From Pseudofabraea citricarpa (lineage: Eukaryota; Ascomycota; Leotiomycetes; Helotiales; Dermateaceae), in assembly GCA_029641185.1 (NCBI GenBank), contig JAPWGK010000004.1, positions 1,178,001 through 1,242,000 on the forward strand: DNA of 64,000 nucleotides, written 5' to 3'. Below the pieces are notes generated by a model. The model saw only the letters and a list, made by a program, of their open reading frames with translations, searched no databases and was not told the origin of the DNA. The position numbers were made by a program, and so were the translations under genes. Within the stretch, counting starts at the first letter, position 1, and every line of letters begins with the position of its first letter. Positions 11,629 through 23,879 of this stretch are shown piece after piece.

Positions 11629-13022
11629 ATGGCTTCCAGCGGTTCAATTGCCACGACTCTAAGTCCAACCAGAGAGACTCTATCATCGTCGCAACTGCTC
11701 TCATCCTCCGTTTCCTCATTATCAAATCCTGCCTCGTCGCGACAGGGCTCTTCCCAGATCTCCAAGATATATCGCCAGTCTTCAACTCTCTTTTTGACGC
11801 GTCGCCTGCCAGAATCGCTATCTACGATACTTCCTGTCATTACTCCACCCCCAGAAGATACCGCCGAGTCTGCGCCTATTGCGAAAGCCTCGCGGACAAC
11901 ACGGATAAAGGTGTGGAGCCTATACTTGACAATTCTGAATGCTGTGATCGAACTGGATCCAGACGAAGGGAAGCAGGCTTTTGGGAGCCAGGAGTGGAGA
12001 GGACTTGTCGCCAAGGTCCGTGACGGTGAGGTCTGGGAGGAGGTTGTAAGAAATGGCTACGGAGGGGTTGAAGGAGATGTTGATTCCGATGTTGTCATCA
12101 ATTTGTAGGTCAAGAAATTTGGAGATCATTGCAGCTCACTAATTAATTCAGGGCGACTTTGCTCCTTGCGCATGCGAGGACACAAGTTCTCAATCAGCAA
12201 CGCTTAGAAGCATATCTTGCCGCTTCTTCTAGTCCTAATCTCGATATCGCAGATCGTCTCCAAAAAGATCCTCGAAGGCGAGCAATGAGTCCTACTAAAG
12301 GACGTGGGACTGATACTCCGCGAGATCTAAATGCTCGAGTTAAAATTCTGGAACTTTACACACTTCACGTTCTTCTACGAAATAATGAGTGGGATTATGC
12401 TCGGGAATTTATTAGTATCAGCGAAGTTCTGGATGACGAGCGTAGAGAAGCCTTTCTACAAGCACTTCAGAGTCTCCGAGACGAACAGAATGAAGCTGAG
12501 AATCGGGAAAGGGAAGAGAGAAGGTATCAAGAAGAGCAGTTACAGAAGGACATTGAAGATGCGAGACGGAAGCGAGCAGAGAATGAAGAACGAGAAAGAA
12601 GAAAGCAAGAAGAAGAGGCACAGAGAGGGCCGCCAAAAAGAGCAAGTAGTGAGAAAGACTATGGTATTGAACCAGTACATCCTAGCGGTGGATCCAACAA
12701 GGCGCGTTCGACCAAAGGGGGTTCATCCAAAGGTTCACGGTCAGCTATATCGTCACCTCAAGCACGCTCAGCAGCACTCAGCAGCACTACACCGCAAACA
12801 TTTATTAAACGCGCAGCCGCAATTATGGCCAATCTTCAGAAATTGTTGGAGAATATGGCGGGGTCTTTTAAGACGAATCCCATGGTGTTATTACGATTGC
12901 TAGCCTTTATTGTAGGACTCCTGGTAGTCTTGAGTCGGAGAGACGTCAAAGAGCAAGTGAAGAAGATGTGGAACAAGGTCAAGGCAACGGCTGGTATGGG
13001 CGTTAAGGTGTCGTACATTTGA
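11629..13022 (+). CDS. PEX26: Peroxin 26-like peroxisomal membrane protein
   Basis: Two exons, 11629-12104 and 12152-13022, encode 448 residues; the intron splits a leucine codon (TT/G). The Ser-rich N-terminus is followed by a helical domain ([17 protein letters not shown], then [26 protein letters not shown]), as in fungal PEX26 proteins. A long Glu/Arg coiled coil lies at about residues 255-310. One hydrophobic segment near the C-terminus ([20 protein letters not shown]) is followed by a basic tail, the tail-anchored design of PEX26. Known PEX26/Pex15 anchors the PEX1-PEX6 ATPase that recycles PEX5 at peroxisomes. Assignment rests on overall layout and remembered family features rather than a single diagnostic motif. 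Confidence 0.7.
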
Positions 13023-13489
13023 TGATAGACAGAGCAGGCTAGCTTCTGCATAATACTATGTACAATAGAAATACTAATGACTTGGAATTTTATGATAAAT
13101 TATGATTAAATTGCATCAAGTTCACCTAAATATCCTCTAAAGTGCCTATGCTTCCGAGTGGCAACCCATCTTACATCACTGTTATACATCTACGCTTTGA
13201 TCAAGCCCGAGATCGAACCCATTTCATCTACCAGTCAGTAAACCATCGCATTGTTTTTCAAATTCTTACTAACATTATTTCTTTGGAGCCTCTTCGGGAT
13301 GGCTTGCGTCGGGCTTTAGTTCTGCTGATCACTTCCCCGTTTATGACGACATAACGCTACACACACATCAGGTACGACGTCTGATTTTGGAGGCTGTTAC
13401 AGCTCTCTGTAAAAACACAATTGCAAGCAAAGGATTGTGCAAATTAATTGAGAGATTCTTAGGTTTGAAGCCTTCAATTTGATAGAAAA
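13023..13489. other. Intergenic region between tandem genes
   Basis: The 3' flank of PEX26 and promoter of the transporter gene. Nothing else is seen. Confidence 0.5.
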
Positions 13490-15002
13490 ATGGCAGAGGA
13501 TAAGAATAAGAAGCCATTGGGCCTTGCATGGCGTTCGAATACACTGTTCATCCTCGCAACGGTGGGAGTCGGGCTTTTCACCGTATGTATACATTTTATC
13601 CTGCCAACCGCAGTGCTAACTACCCACAGGATCTTTTTCTTTACGGTCTGATTGTTCCTATACTTCCATTCATCTTAGAGGATCGCCTCGGAACCCCTCA
13701 ATCTCAGGTCCAGACTCAAACCTCGCTATTGCTCGCCTGCTATGCCGGCGCATCAGTTCTCTTCTCCCTTCCAGCAGGGATCATCGCCGACAAACTTCCC
13801 GCTCGAAGACTCCCATTCCTCTTGGGCTTGGCTGCTCTCTTTGGCGCTACGATCATGTTCTACCTCGGAAGAAGCCTGGCTGTCTTGGTCATTGCAAGAG
13901 TTTTTCAGGGCATCAGTGCAGCAGTGGTCTGGACAATTGGCCTTGCTATGATTATGGATACTGTGGGGAGTGAAAAATTAGGTGTGACGATCGGTAGCAT
14001 TTTTTCCTTCATCAGTGTAGGAGAATTGGCAGCTCCTGTTCTCGGGGGTGTGGTCTATGAGAAAGCCGGATACGGTGGAGTGTTTGGCATGGGATTTGGA
14101 ATTCTTGGCCTTGACATCCTTATGCGTCTCATTGTTATAGAGAAAAAGACTGCGGCAAAATATGGATTGGTGGATGAACAAGATCAAGACGATGAGGACG
14201 TTGAAACTGCTAACGAAGCAGACGAAGAAGAGCCTCTGCTCAACAGCAGCAAGCGAGAAGAAGAGGAATGGAAAATCACCAGAACACAGCCGAGGGTTAT
14301 TCGCAGCTTTCCCATCCTCTACTGTCTCAAGCACCCGCGTCTATTGACTGCCCAAGCTGTGGCTTTTATGCAAGCAATACTTCTGGCTGTGTTTGATGCC
14401 ACGATCCCGACTGAAGCCCAAACACTATTTCATTTCGATGCATTAAAGGCAGGATTGCTCTTCACTCCGCTTGTACTTCCATATTTGCTTCTTGGACCTC
14501 TAGCAGGAAAGGGAGTTGACAAGTATGGGGCAAAACCTGCAGCTGCAGGTGGAATGCTGTATCTTATTCTTCCATTATTGCTCCTACGAATTCCGGAAGA
14601 AGGTGGAACAGGGGAGATAGTAAAGTTCTGCATCTTCGAAACCATGTGTGGTATTGGGTTGGCATTCATCAGCGCACCATCAATAGTCGAGGCGAGTTAT
14701 GTGGTCGAAAAGTACCACAAGGCGAACAAGGAATTCTTTGGCGAGGATGGTCCATATGCACAGCTTTATGCCATTAATTCGATGGTAAGCTAATGATCTG
14801 TTTCTGTTTTGCAAAGTAGAAGCTGACAATAAGTCAGGTGTTTAGCTTGGGTTTGACACTAGGGCCTTTGCTTGCGGGTGGACTGCGTGACCACATTGGT
14901 TATGGAAATATGAATGCAGTTATTGCTGCATTATGCTTTATTGTCAGCGTCTTATCCTTCTTCTTTCTGGGCGGGATGTCTTTCACGAGCAGAAGAAGAT
15001 GA
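13490..15002 (+). CDS. MFS transporter, drug:H+ antiporter (DHA1) type
   Basis: Three exons, 13490-13582, 13630-14784 and 14838-15002, encode 470 residues. Both introns are phase 0. About 12 membrane segments are recognisable. The loop between helices 2 and 3 carries the motif-A-like GIIADKLPARRLPFLLG, and helix 5 the motif-C-like SVGELAAPVLGGVVYEKAGYG. A long acidic central loop (EQDQDDEDVETANEADEEEP) divides the two halves. The layout resembles vesicular amine transporter-like and multidrug exporters in the plasma or vacuolar membrane. The substrate cannot be predicted. The start MAEDKNKKPLGLAWRSN precedes helix 1 directly; the long second exon also carries internal Met codons that would lose helix 1. 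Confidence 0.88.
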
Positions 15003-15152
15003 GTAACACCAACAAGGTGGAAATAGTATACAATGCCAAACAATATTAGTTTTTAGGAAGTACTACATGATGGAAAAGGTTCTTCTTTACTGATTTGTGA
15101 AGCAAACTGATTTATAGTGCTTGCTATTGAGATGCGCTAACTTTGTCACTTT

Positions 15153-15173
15153 CCCCCCCCCCTCCCCCCCCCC
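15153..15173 (+). repeat. Poly-C tract interrupted by one T
   Basis: Ten C, one T, ten C. Lies about 150 bases downstream of the transporter stop codon. Homopolymer length may be unreliable in assembly. Confidence 0.9.
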
Positions 15174-15446
15174 TTGCTTTTTACTATTTTAACTCGATGC
15201 CAAATGTCATGATTCCTTCTACAGTACCATTAAGGAAAGGGTAGGTATATCTAGGTACATTTGAAGAGAATCAGATCGGGCAATAGATATCGTGTTACTA
15301 CGTACTTGCTGTTGATAAGCTTGTCGTATTCTTATCACTCACAACCTTGTTGTAAGTCGTACTGCTGCTGTCAGCTATTATAACAAGCCAACTTGTGTAC
15401 GTAAAATACACAATGCTTCATGGGCTTTTTATATACAGCAGTAGAT

Positions 15447-15590
15447 ATGGCTCCCTCTAACGCCACAGATCCATCCTATAATTTATGGGAATTTCGTCCT
15501 TATTCTGACAGATACGAGGGATTGGCCAGAGGTCTAGCTAGTAATAGTTATCAAAACAAGCAAATGTTAGGTATTTATGGAAGGCTCTAG
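15447..15590 (+). CDS. Short open frame, 47 codons, possible gene remnant
   Basis: An ATG opens a 47-residue peptide with a composition more protein-like than its surroundings (MAPSNATDPSYNLWEFRPYS, then DRYEGLARGLASN). It ends at TAG. A GTATTTATG inside the end could be a donor site, but no convincing second exon was found downstream before 15900. No family is recognised. It may be the surviving first exon of a decayed gene or chance. Confidence 0.2.
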   Translation: MAPSNATDPSYNLWEFRPYSDRYEGLARGLASNSYQNKQMLGIYGRL

Positions 15591-16518
15591 CTGCTTTACC
15601 ATTTAAACTGATGTCCTCTTGAATCTAACTTTCAATAGATCCTTTCAACTCTACAGTAATGGGTTTTAAGCTAAGTATATCAAGCCTTTCCAAATGGCCG
15701 ATTTTAGCCCTATCTCTCAGAGTTGCGAAGGTTCTGAAGCTATACGCAGTAAACTTTCGGAGTCAATCCGGCTTTGCAGATCTTTATTAAGATGCGAAAA
15801 CTCTTCGGGAAAAGAGAATATCACAGTCATTCAATTAGCAACTTCTGCAAAAGTGAAGATGGCCCAGTCATTCGTTGCGAAATAAACATGCCAACGGAAG
15901 CTCAACAAGGTCGTGGATAAAACGTTTTTCTGATCAACAAATATATTAAGCCACTCTAAAATTTTAAGATTATACCTTCAAACATGAATGAAAGTAGACA
16001 CGGAATACCCTGAAAACGCATATGAGTGTGATCCGACCTGGAACAACTGATCTCTTGCAGGTCACAGGAAAACGTACCAATCGACCCCGAGAAGATCTAG
16101 CTGCAACTAGGCTAAACCGGAGACTTTATAAAGAACAAATTCAAACCTTTGAGCTCTACCCTTCAGACTGTTTCGTTCTTAGGCCTGACTTGGATGTGTG
16201 AAGCCCCAGGGAGGTTATGATCCTCGCTTAACTCAGTCTATCATAATCAAGATTGAGGGATTAATCATTAAAAAAGGTAAAGGTTTCTATTGGAATAACT
16301 GGCAGTCAATCTGCATATAATCTATGATCGAGACAAAGAAAATAAGCTCGAAATTGATCGAAACTCTGAAGATTGAATTTAATATCCTGTTCACAAAATG
16401 ATCAAGAGTCCTTCGGGGTCACCTATTATGGTGCTTTATACGCATTTAGTTTCCAGGTTCCAAGCTTTAAGTAGCTCAGAAGCAAATGTAATACCACAAG
16501 ATGGATAGCAGAAGTATA

Positions 16519-17427
16519 CTAGATACCCAAGGTAAAGATGCTTGATAGTTTCTGAGCTTGACTTGTAGATAGAGTGCCGAATTCCTTAGCAGGAGCTAAA
16601 TTGAGGGTTACCATAAGCTCTAAATTGTTCGAATCCATTGAGACGGATACGTCACTTACACTTAAAAACCTCAGATCCTTCAAGCGAATAGCACAAGCAA
16701 CGAGCCAAATCAAAGGGTTACAAAACCCTACCTGCAGAACCTCATTTCCCGGCGTATCCCCCAATAATCGATTAAAAAACTCGTTGAAATCTGCTCGACG
16801 ATGCTGAATCTTTGGATCCCCGGGAGTTTTACAGAAAGGCGAGTCCAGCAGATTCGACTTATGAAACACAAAAGTAGTCGGATCGAAAACGGCATTTTCA
16901 GCGATCAACATATCTGCACGATGGTTCTTGGAGATTTCTTCTGCGATGAGAAGATGCGTGCCTGTTGGAGCCGCCATTTTCGGAGATGGAAACACGTTAC
17001 GCGCGGCGAGCGATATATTGCCTAGACTACTTGGGAGAGAAGCTAGATTTGTGAACCAGATCCCATTTGGGTATGCTGTGAACAGACGAAGAGCTACCTC
17101 ACCAAAGAGGATATGTGAGAGACCTTGTCGTTGGCTTTCGGGTAGCACACAGCTTAGTCCTGTATGGAAGACAGTGCCAACGGCATTGTCGATTTCTAAT
17201 AGTGGCCCTGATGTGAAGGCCACAGCTTTCCTCGACTGACTTTCTCGCGCGATCACAAGGATCTTATTATCGAATGCCGTCGCGGACTTTGATAGACATT
17301 GGTAATCTGGCACAGAACCAAGACATATTTTGGCGATAGCTTGCAATTCTTGGGATATTGCTTGTCGAGTTTCTGGCGACCAAGTCAGACCAGGTCGGAT
17401 GTAGCTCTCATAGGTATATTTTTTCAT
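16519..17427 (-). CDS. GNAT-fold acyltransferase-like protein
   Basis: A single uninterrupted frame of 302 codons. The region AFTSGPLLEIDNAVGTVFH followed by TGLSCVLPESQRQGLSHILF (about residues 70-110) looks like GNAT strands 4-5 with the acetyl-CoA loop Q/R-x-x-G-x-G/A, here QRQGLS. The C-terminal half shows no recognised domain. GNAT proteins transfer acyl groups from CoA to amines or other acceptors; the acceptor is unknown. The pairing with the PTH11-like gene upstream on the same strand, separated by about 290 bases, is noted but no functional link is shown. No signal peptide or membrane helix. The fold assignment is tentative; the frame itself is convincing for its length in an AT-rich, stop-rich setting. 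Confidence 0.55.
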   Translation of the reverse strand: MKKYTYESYIRPGLTWSPETRQAISQELQAIAKICLGSVPDYQCLSKSATAFDNKILVIARESQSRKAVAFTSGPLLEIDNAVGTVFHTGLSCVLPESQRQGLSHILFGEVALRLFTAYPNGIWFTNLASLPSSLGNISLAARNVFPSPKMAAPTGTHLLIAEEISKNHRADMLIAENAVFDPTTFVFHKSNLLDSPFCKTPGDPKIQHRRADFNEFFNRLLGDTPGNEVLQVGFCNPLIWLVACAIRLKDLRFLSVSDVSVSMDSNNLELMVTLNLAPAKEFGTLSTSQAQKLSSIFTLGI

Positions 17428-17716
17428 AGTGATATTCTTTCCAGTTGAAGAAGCGACGACAGGTGATATTCTGGGGTGGTCGGTTTATAGGTCTGACCAA
17501 GTCAAGTCAGACTTTGTTGTCATCATGGGCGCCAATGCATGTAAGATTCCATAATCAATCGTGCATGGAGCAACAGCTGGAGCGATATAGCGACAAAATG
17601 AGCCAATGAAGATACCCATATTTTTTCCAATTGTGAAATACTGCTTTGCCAGCTTTAACTTTTCTTCAAAAAGCAAATTAAACATCCCTTGTAATTTCAC
17701 CTTTTTATACTCCACA

Positions 17717-18921
17717 TTAAGTACCGTTGCGTGCTTGCTCTACTTGCTGAGCGACGAGTTTACCATCATCAGAAGAATTTACTGTTCCTGCATTTGATAC
17801 TTCAATTGTTGAGATATCGCATTCAAGGCCAATACTCGAAAAGGCATTTGGGAAGAGGTGACGTAGAAGAGGTAATATTGCAGGCATTGATGCACAAATT
17901 AATGCAATCCGAAGTTCTAGGTCGGACCAAACACCCGCAGGCAGGTTTGCCCCTTAGTACGTTAGCTTCATCATTGATTAAGACACGTAAGATAACATAC
18001 AAGCTTTATCTTTTGAGTTTAGTGACACGTGAAGGCTATAAAGCCTGAGAAGACTAACAAGAACCACCCTGCGCCAATTGTTAGCATAGATTCAAACTCC
18101 AAGTAGCACAAATAACTTACAATCCACCCAAACCAAATAATCCAATAAGCCAGCGTTTCTGATCCTTCCGTAATTGCATCGCCATCAAAGATCTGATGGG
18201 AAGAATGTAGATGATAATGTCTGTCGCGATGTTGAGTGTAGAATGACAATACCACAATGCGCTTAGATCAAGACAATGTCCCGAAACTGCAAAATCCCAA
18301 AACAGTTTGACTGGGGTGCAGACGAACGCACTTGTTAGAAAGGTCATTATAAAGTACGAAGCAATAATGCCCATCAAAATATAGCAAGCGATTCGCATTG
18401 TCCTTGTTGGACTTATCCTTAAATACTGGACTGCCAGAGACATCTTGGTAGCAGAGAGCGAAACATTATAGAAGAGAATATTTATGTAGAAGACCTAGAA
18501 TACTATTAGTCTAATAAGTTTGATTATTTGAAATCTCCAACGTTACCTTCATTATCTTCATCACATTATGTAGACTAACTTCATCATCGTGATGTCCAAG
18601 TCCAAGGAAAACCTCTGCAATAGTTCAGTATATTTTGATCAAATAGGTCGAAGCCCTCTTACCAGTTGAGAAAAGTGCCGAGACAAAGACTGAGATAAAC
18701 TGCAAGATCACCGTCAGAAGCAAATTTCAAAAAAGCCCTGCCAAATATTTGAAGGATTGTGGTTGACGAACCCAGGAAAAGAGAATAAGCCAATCATCCA
18801 GACCAATTTTGCGGGTAATATGTTGACGTGTATACAACCTTGCGAACACAAAAACTGCGTCCAATACAGTCAAAGAAATGCTAACACCAATAAAAGCCTT
18901 TCCACGAGAATTCGGAACCAT
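17717..18921 (-). CDS. PTH11-type integral membrane protein (fungal rhodopsin-like domain)
   Basis: Six exons, 18921-18772, 18699-18663, 18614-18547, 18494-18121, 18068-18001 and 17952-17717, give 310 residues with all phases consistent. Family signatures appear in order: VFARLYTRQHITRKIGLDDWL, GLGHHDDEV, FYINILFYNVSLSATKMSLA with the LQYLRI-like helix, CTPVKLFWDF with GHCLDLSALWYCHSTLNIATD, the segment GLVVLVSLLRLYSL, and the closing NLPAGVWSDLELRIALICAS. About seven helices are expected. Many members are plant-surface or nutrient sensors upstream of G-protein signalling, but most are uncharacterised. There is no CFEM domain at the N-terminus. The intron before the last exon uses a strong GTATGT donor and GCTAAC branch-like site; ignoring it would make the gene look truncated. 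Confidence 0.82.
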
Positions 18922-21618
18922 TTTGATTATGTTTCTGGTGATATTGTAGCAGACTTCGGCTCGTTTTGATTCTTGCGAACACTTCTTCGCAAATTAATTT
19001 CTTAATCCTGCTCCAAAGATTTATAAGTTGGTACGACACATCAAGCCTCTTTCTTTTCTCTTCCTCTCCCTCTCTCTACCTCTTCTCGGATCACCGAAAC
19101 CTCTGCTGGCTCTAGCGAGTCCCCTGAAACAACATCCGCAGCATAGAGATGGTACTTCTGGTATAATAAACCAAACCCCAGCTCGAGTTGAAAATCAAAA
19201 GAAAGATAGCATCAATAAACGATAAATTGTTATCCCTTGATTGTCGAAGTGGGCCAGGAGCCTTATGAACCTACCTACGATTTGGTGGCCAAAACGCCAA
19301 ATTCTGTTAGCTCTACTCTAAGCCCCGAAGAGGAGATGACCATCGAAAATTTGATCGAGCCAGCGAACAAGCACGGCTGCACGCGGAATAACATAGCGCC
19401 ATGGCGTTTAAGCAAGGGCGAACCATTAGTGGCGGGGTTGTTACCCAGGAAGAAGCTCCAAGTGGCCAAACAGTTTGTCTAGCCCATTCCTACCATCCAC
19501 TTGGAATACAACTAAATATTGTTGTAAGAAGTTGAGAATGCAAATGTAGATTGTGCGAAATGATCGCTTGCGTGATTGTGGAAAGGAAAACTGAAGAAGT
19601 CGACCGAAGACAATATTGGCTTGCCTTGATAACTAGGCGCTGCGCCGCAAACAGCCCGAGCTAACACTCAATATATTGAAATTTGCACTCGCATTTGTTG
19701 TCCTCGATTGTCCTCGTCAAAATTTCACTGGTTGAAGCCTTGACTTGGCTCTTTTTAAAGTTTTCTTTTGACATATGACAGGTGACCGGAAGCATTTGGC
19801 AGTTTCCTCCCCTGGTGTGTAGTCGCATCATCTAGAGTATTGCTTTTTATTGACCTTGACCGACAGATATCATTGTAAGGTTTAATATATCTGGAAGATT
19901 GTTCGCAGACATATGCAATACACCTTGTGTAGAAAATATGTCAGTTGCATTTATAAATTAGAAGAATTACCTAAGTCATTCTTTGATTGTGGTTCTTCCA
20001 TTCTGCGAGTATCCTAGTCCAAGTCAGGTTCTATCCTCTCGTGCTTGTTTCTTCTTGGTTATTCGAGTGATGAAAACGATAAAGGTGCAAGGCTAATGCC
20101 AAAGTTCCTGATTGTAATCCATGAATATTTAGGAGGAAAGGATTGAACAGCTGGCAAACATATGGGATGATGTTTGCCGCACAACTATATTGAAAAATTC
20201 GGCTAGCTGTTAACTGCACTCTTGCGCGATAGTCAAGAAAGCTGACTTATAGTTGAAGTGACGGGGAATCGTGACAAGAGTTATTTTTGAGAGCTTTTGT
20301 GAAGTCTCCGATGGGTTTTTCGAGATTGTATAGAAATTCCTGGTGATTGATCTCTGGGATCGTTTCAGGTGCCATCAAAGGGGTCTTCGGGTTTTCTTTG
20401 GGTTTTGCTGAGAGCTTCCTTTTTATGTTGGTACGTTTTAAAGACGAAATTGAGAAGTTGACGAGCACGTTGGTTTATTGATCGTTGTTGCTTGAGCAAG
20501 TGTTACGCGTGAGAACGCCATTTGGTCCTTTCTTCCCTCTTCTTCTAGCGGCAAATAAAATAATATCGATTTAATTTGCTTGTCGAGTAGGCAACCGTAT
20601 GATTCAAAAGTAAAAAAATAGTAATCCTGCCCCCGGAAGTAGCTATAGGACAATCAGAAAGATCTTTGTTTGCTACAGATTAAAAGGAAGTAACTAAACT
20701 CTAACAACCCCCCAAAATGCTTGCTATGTCGTGATGACTTTAGTCCTTGGCTGGCGAATGGCGATATGCTTTTGTGTTGTAGTTGTGATCAAGTTTTTCG
20801 TCTAGGTGGCCATGGAATGTCTGACGTCCATTATCAAACTCGACAATGAATAATTTATGCCCTGAAGAAATCCAGCCATTATTAGAAGCCGAGGCTAAAA
20901 TGCTCGGCTATTTTAGTAAAGCATCCATGCAACTATTGTGATAATCCCTTATGATCTCGCATCGACGTTTTCGAAATTGCTACGTTCCTCAAGGCTACAT
21001 AATTAATAAATATGAGCTTATTGAACCAACGAAGTTATGATTTGGGCATCAGTTGGGTTTTCTCTCCGCTTGCCCGAGCGGTGTCAGCAGGACATCGTAT
21101 TTTAATAGGCGCACCAGTCATAAGACTTGAGCTCTCAATAAACGACGAGCTTCTAATTTTTCCGTCTCGGGCCGCCAGCAAACTCTCTTGGGGATCCATT
21201 TACCGCCTCGGTCCGGATCATCGTCGTATTGCAACTGCCAGTGTGGATGTCATTATTCGGCAATTTCATGCGCTATTCTCGAATGGGTATCCTAACTGCC
21301 CAGAGTTGTTTTATCCCCATCTTGTAATGCAGGGTCCATGCAGACTTTGGCGGATATTCTTCTCTTTAAGGCTCAGAAGAATGATCATATGTGCTTCTCC
21401 GCACCAGTCGTTCTTCTTGTTCTGATAATCCACAGCGGAGGTTCACGTCTATGCTGGAGTATTGGCGCAGGTCGATTAAATCATTGCTCTCCAGGAACGG
21501 GAGATCTGCTCTTTGAGGCTGTTATCACCGTACCTGTTTGCCCCGCATTTTTAACATATATTCAGATGGTTCCCCAGCTTTCTGGTCTGTTTCATCCTTC
21601 TCCTAGATCATTGTCGTC
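18922..21618. other. Gene-poor, AT-rich region
   Basis: 2.7 kb without a supported gene. A 137-codon frame at 21012-21425 and several shorter ones lack family resemblance, signal peptides with a proper ATG, or splicing support. The last few hundred bases hold the GH43 promoter. Confidence 0.5.
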
Positions 21619-22788
21619 ATGAAGGTTTCGACTCTATTTTCAGCTGTGCTAGCAGCTGCCACAGTATCAGCATTCCCTACGGGATCCCCCGATATAACTG
21701 GTATAGCTTCTCGTGCTGCTGCAGACCTTGTTGGATATCTTGGGGTTTTCTTCCTTGGGAACGAACCCAGTGTTTACTTCTATTTGAGCAACGGCAATAA
21801 TGCTTTGTCTTTCGGTGCCCTCAACAGCGGCAATGCAATATTATCTCCAACCCTTGGAACTGGTGGTGTCCGAGATCCATCTATAATCAATGGTGGCGGA
21901 AGTGAGGCAGGAAATAAGTGGTACATCATTGGTACTGACCTAGATATCGCAAAGGTGAGATCCCCATCAAAGAAAGAAAACCATTCTAATCCAAATCAGA
22001 CAACCTGGGATGCGGCCCAGCGAAAAGGGTCATTAAGCATATATATCTGGGAGAGTACAGACCTTATAAATTGGGGTACTGAAAGACTTGTGAAAGTCGA
22101 AAATGATAATGCCGGTATGGTCTGGGCTCCAGACGCTATCTGGGACGCCCAGAAAGGTATGGTTTCGGGATGATTTGGAGATTTTGCTGCACTGACACTA
22201 CTAAAGGTCAATATCTCGTCCACTGGGCTTCCAAGTTTGTCCGTATCTCTGTGTTTTCGTAATTGACTTCACTAATATGAGAATTAGTACGCCTCATCCG
22301 ATACGGCTCATACAGGAAGTCCAGGCGCTAGTCAGATGAGATATGCGTATACCTCTGACTTTAAAACCTTTACCCAGCCACAAACACTTATCAACGCATC
22401 ACCCACCTCAATCATCGACCTTGCAATTCTAGATCTTGGCGATAACAAGTATGCACGCTTCATCAAAAATGAGTCGGCATCAAATGTCTGGATGGAACGA
22501 TCCAACAATGGCATTTTTGGTACTTGGACCCGTCCAGGTGGAAGCAGTGCCATTATTCGTAGTAGTGTCGAAGGTCCGTACGCATATCTCGATAATCTGG
22601 ACTCCAGTAAAGCTATCCTCTTGTTGGATTATTACGGTTCTGATGGATACCGCCCTTTTACGTCTTCAAATCTCGACGTCAATAACTGGGCCGATGCATC
22701 TCGAACAAACTTCCCGACAAATTTGAGACATGGCTCGGTCGTTGGTGTGTCCCAGAGTAGATATGATGCTCTAGCAGCAAAATGGTGA
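21619..22788 (+). CDS. Secreted glycoside hydrolase family 43-like enzyme (arabinanase/arabinofuranosidase type)
   Basis: Four exons, 21619-21954, 22000-22156, 22207-22238 and 22288-22788, encode 341 residues. MKVSTLFSAVLAAATVSAFP is a signal peptide. The chain is a five-bladed beta-propeller candidate: GGVRDPSIINGGGS near residue 88 supplies the catalytic-base Asp within RDP, GMVWAPDAIWDAQKGQYLVHW carries the WAPD motif with the pKa-modulating Asp, and SSVEGPYAYLD supplies the general-acid Glu. These three acids are the GH43 catalytic set. The enzymes release arabinose or xylose from plant wall polysaccharides outside the cell. Exon 3 is only 32 bases; its donor GTCCGT is weak but gives WASKFYASSD in frame. 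Subfamily and exact specificity are not decided. Confidence 0.85.
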
Positions 22789-23598
22789 TAAGGATCATTC
22801 GAGTTAATCTTAATCGAATAATAGCCTGAGGAGTTGGGTGGATATCTGCCCTTTTCAACTTCTGATTTCCTCGCGCAACTTCGAGCACGTTGCTTCAAAA
22901 ATGAATCCCTTTTTCTCCTGATCCCGCCTTGAGCTTTTCTCGAAGTTCTGTGTATGTCGCTTTGCAAATAAGGATTTCTCGGCTTTGCTTCCATGTTGTC
23001 GACATATAATCAAAACCTCCCTTTTCCCACTATCATCCTAAGTTCTTTGCCAGAATTTGAACATGTCGCTTCATAGTTGAAATCCCCCTTCCTACCTTCA
23101 TCCTGGACTCTTTGCTGGGTGGTGAATATGTTGCGTCGTAACAGAAACCGTCTTTGCCTCATTCCCATCCTAAGTCCTTCGTGCAATCCCGAATTAGTAG
23201 CTTGACGATCGAATCCTCTTTTCCATGCCTTGATCTGGTCACCACTTGCAATCCCCCACGCCTTCCTTAAAACCTACTTTGTTGTTAATTGCTGATATAA
23301 AATTAGGTCCACTGCGATTGTTATGACTAGTCGGTTTGTTTTGTCGAATTCGCTATGCGCTGAGCAACTCGGTCTTGATTCGTCCATGGCGTTGTTCATT
23401 TCATCCCTCCATTGTATTCCACATGGCCCGTTAATCCGTATTTCAATCCCCTTCTAGTTCATAGGCTGTATTTCTCCTGCCAGAATTCCTCATAGTCGTC
23501 CCATTAGTTGTGTCAATCGCTTCCTGGTCGTAGGCGGTATTCCTCTGGCCTCCTACTCCTCCTACCCCCCCTCCACTCTCCTTGTAGGTCGCATGTCA

Positions 23599-23879
23599 AT
23601 TCCTTTCACCGGTCCTCCTTTCAACCTCTTCAAGGTCGTAATTCGTATTCGCCCTGTTACTTGTACCAGCCCAGTCCTGTTAGTCCTCTTCGTCGTCCAA
23701 CCAGTCGTTCAATAGTTTTCCTGTCAATCCATTCCCGGCCGTAAGCGGTATTCCCCTGGCCACATTTCTCCTACTCCTTCTACAAGTCCACTTTTCACTC
23801 TTCACTCTCCTTCCAGGTCGCAGGTTGATTCCTTTCACCGGTCCTCCTTTCAAACTCTTCAAGATCGTAATTCGTATTC
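23599..23879. repeat. Direct repeat pair, 229 bp apart
   Basis: Positions 23599-23650 and 23828-23879 match over 52 bases with two differences. Both begin ATTCCTTTCACCGGTCCTCC and end TCGTAATTCGTATTC. Confidence 0.9.

Larger units (their letters stand above)
15003..16518. other. AT-rich intergenic region with poly-C tract and two short open frames
   Basis: About 1.5 kb without an intact recognisable gene. Contains the poly-C tract at 15153-15173, the small frame at 15447-15590 and a 63-codon frame at 15694-15885. Much of the rest is AT-rich with many stop codons in all frames. Confidence 0.5.

Noticed and set aside
11324..12014. Two overlapping minus-strand frames
   Set aside because: Antisense to PEX26 exon 1 and its promoter; composition is that of shadow frames.
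12331..12903. 190-codon plus-strand frame inside PEX26 exon 2
   Set aside because: Out-of-frame shadow of the Glu/Arg-rich coiled coil.
13195..13230. GGGTTCGATC on the minus strand resembling a tRNA B box
   Set aside because: No TpsiC stem complementarity and no A box at the right distance.
19028..19225. Leader-like frame (rich in Leu/Ser) on the plus strand
   Set aside because: It starts at TTG, not ATG, and no other start precedes the hydrophobic part.
21012..21425. 137-codon plus-strand frame upstream of the GH43 gene
   Set aside because: No domain-like pattern, signal peptide or splicing support; most likely chance or promoter sequence.
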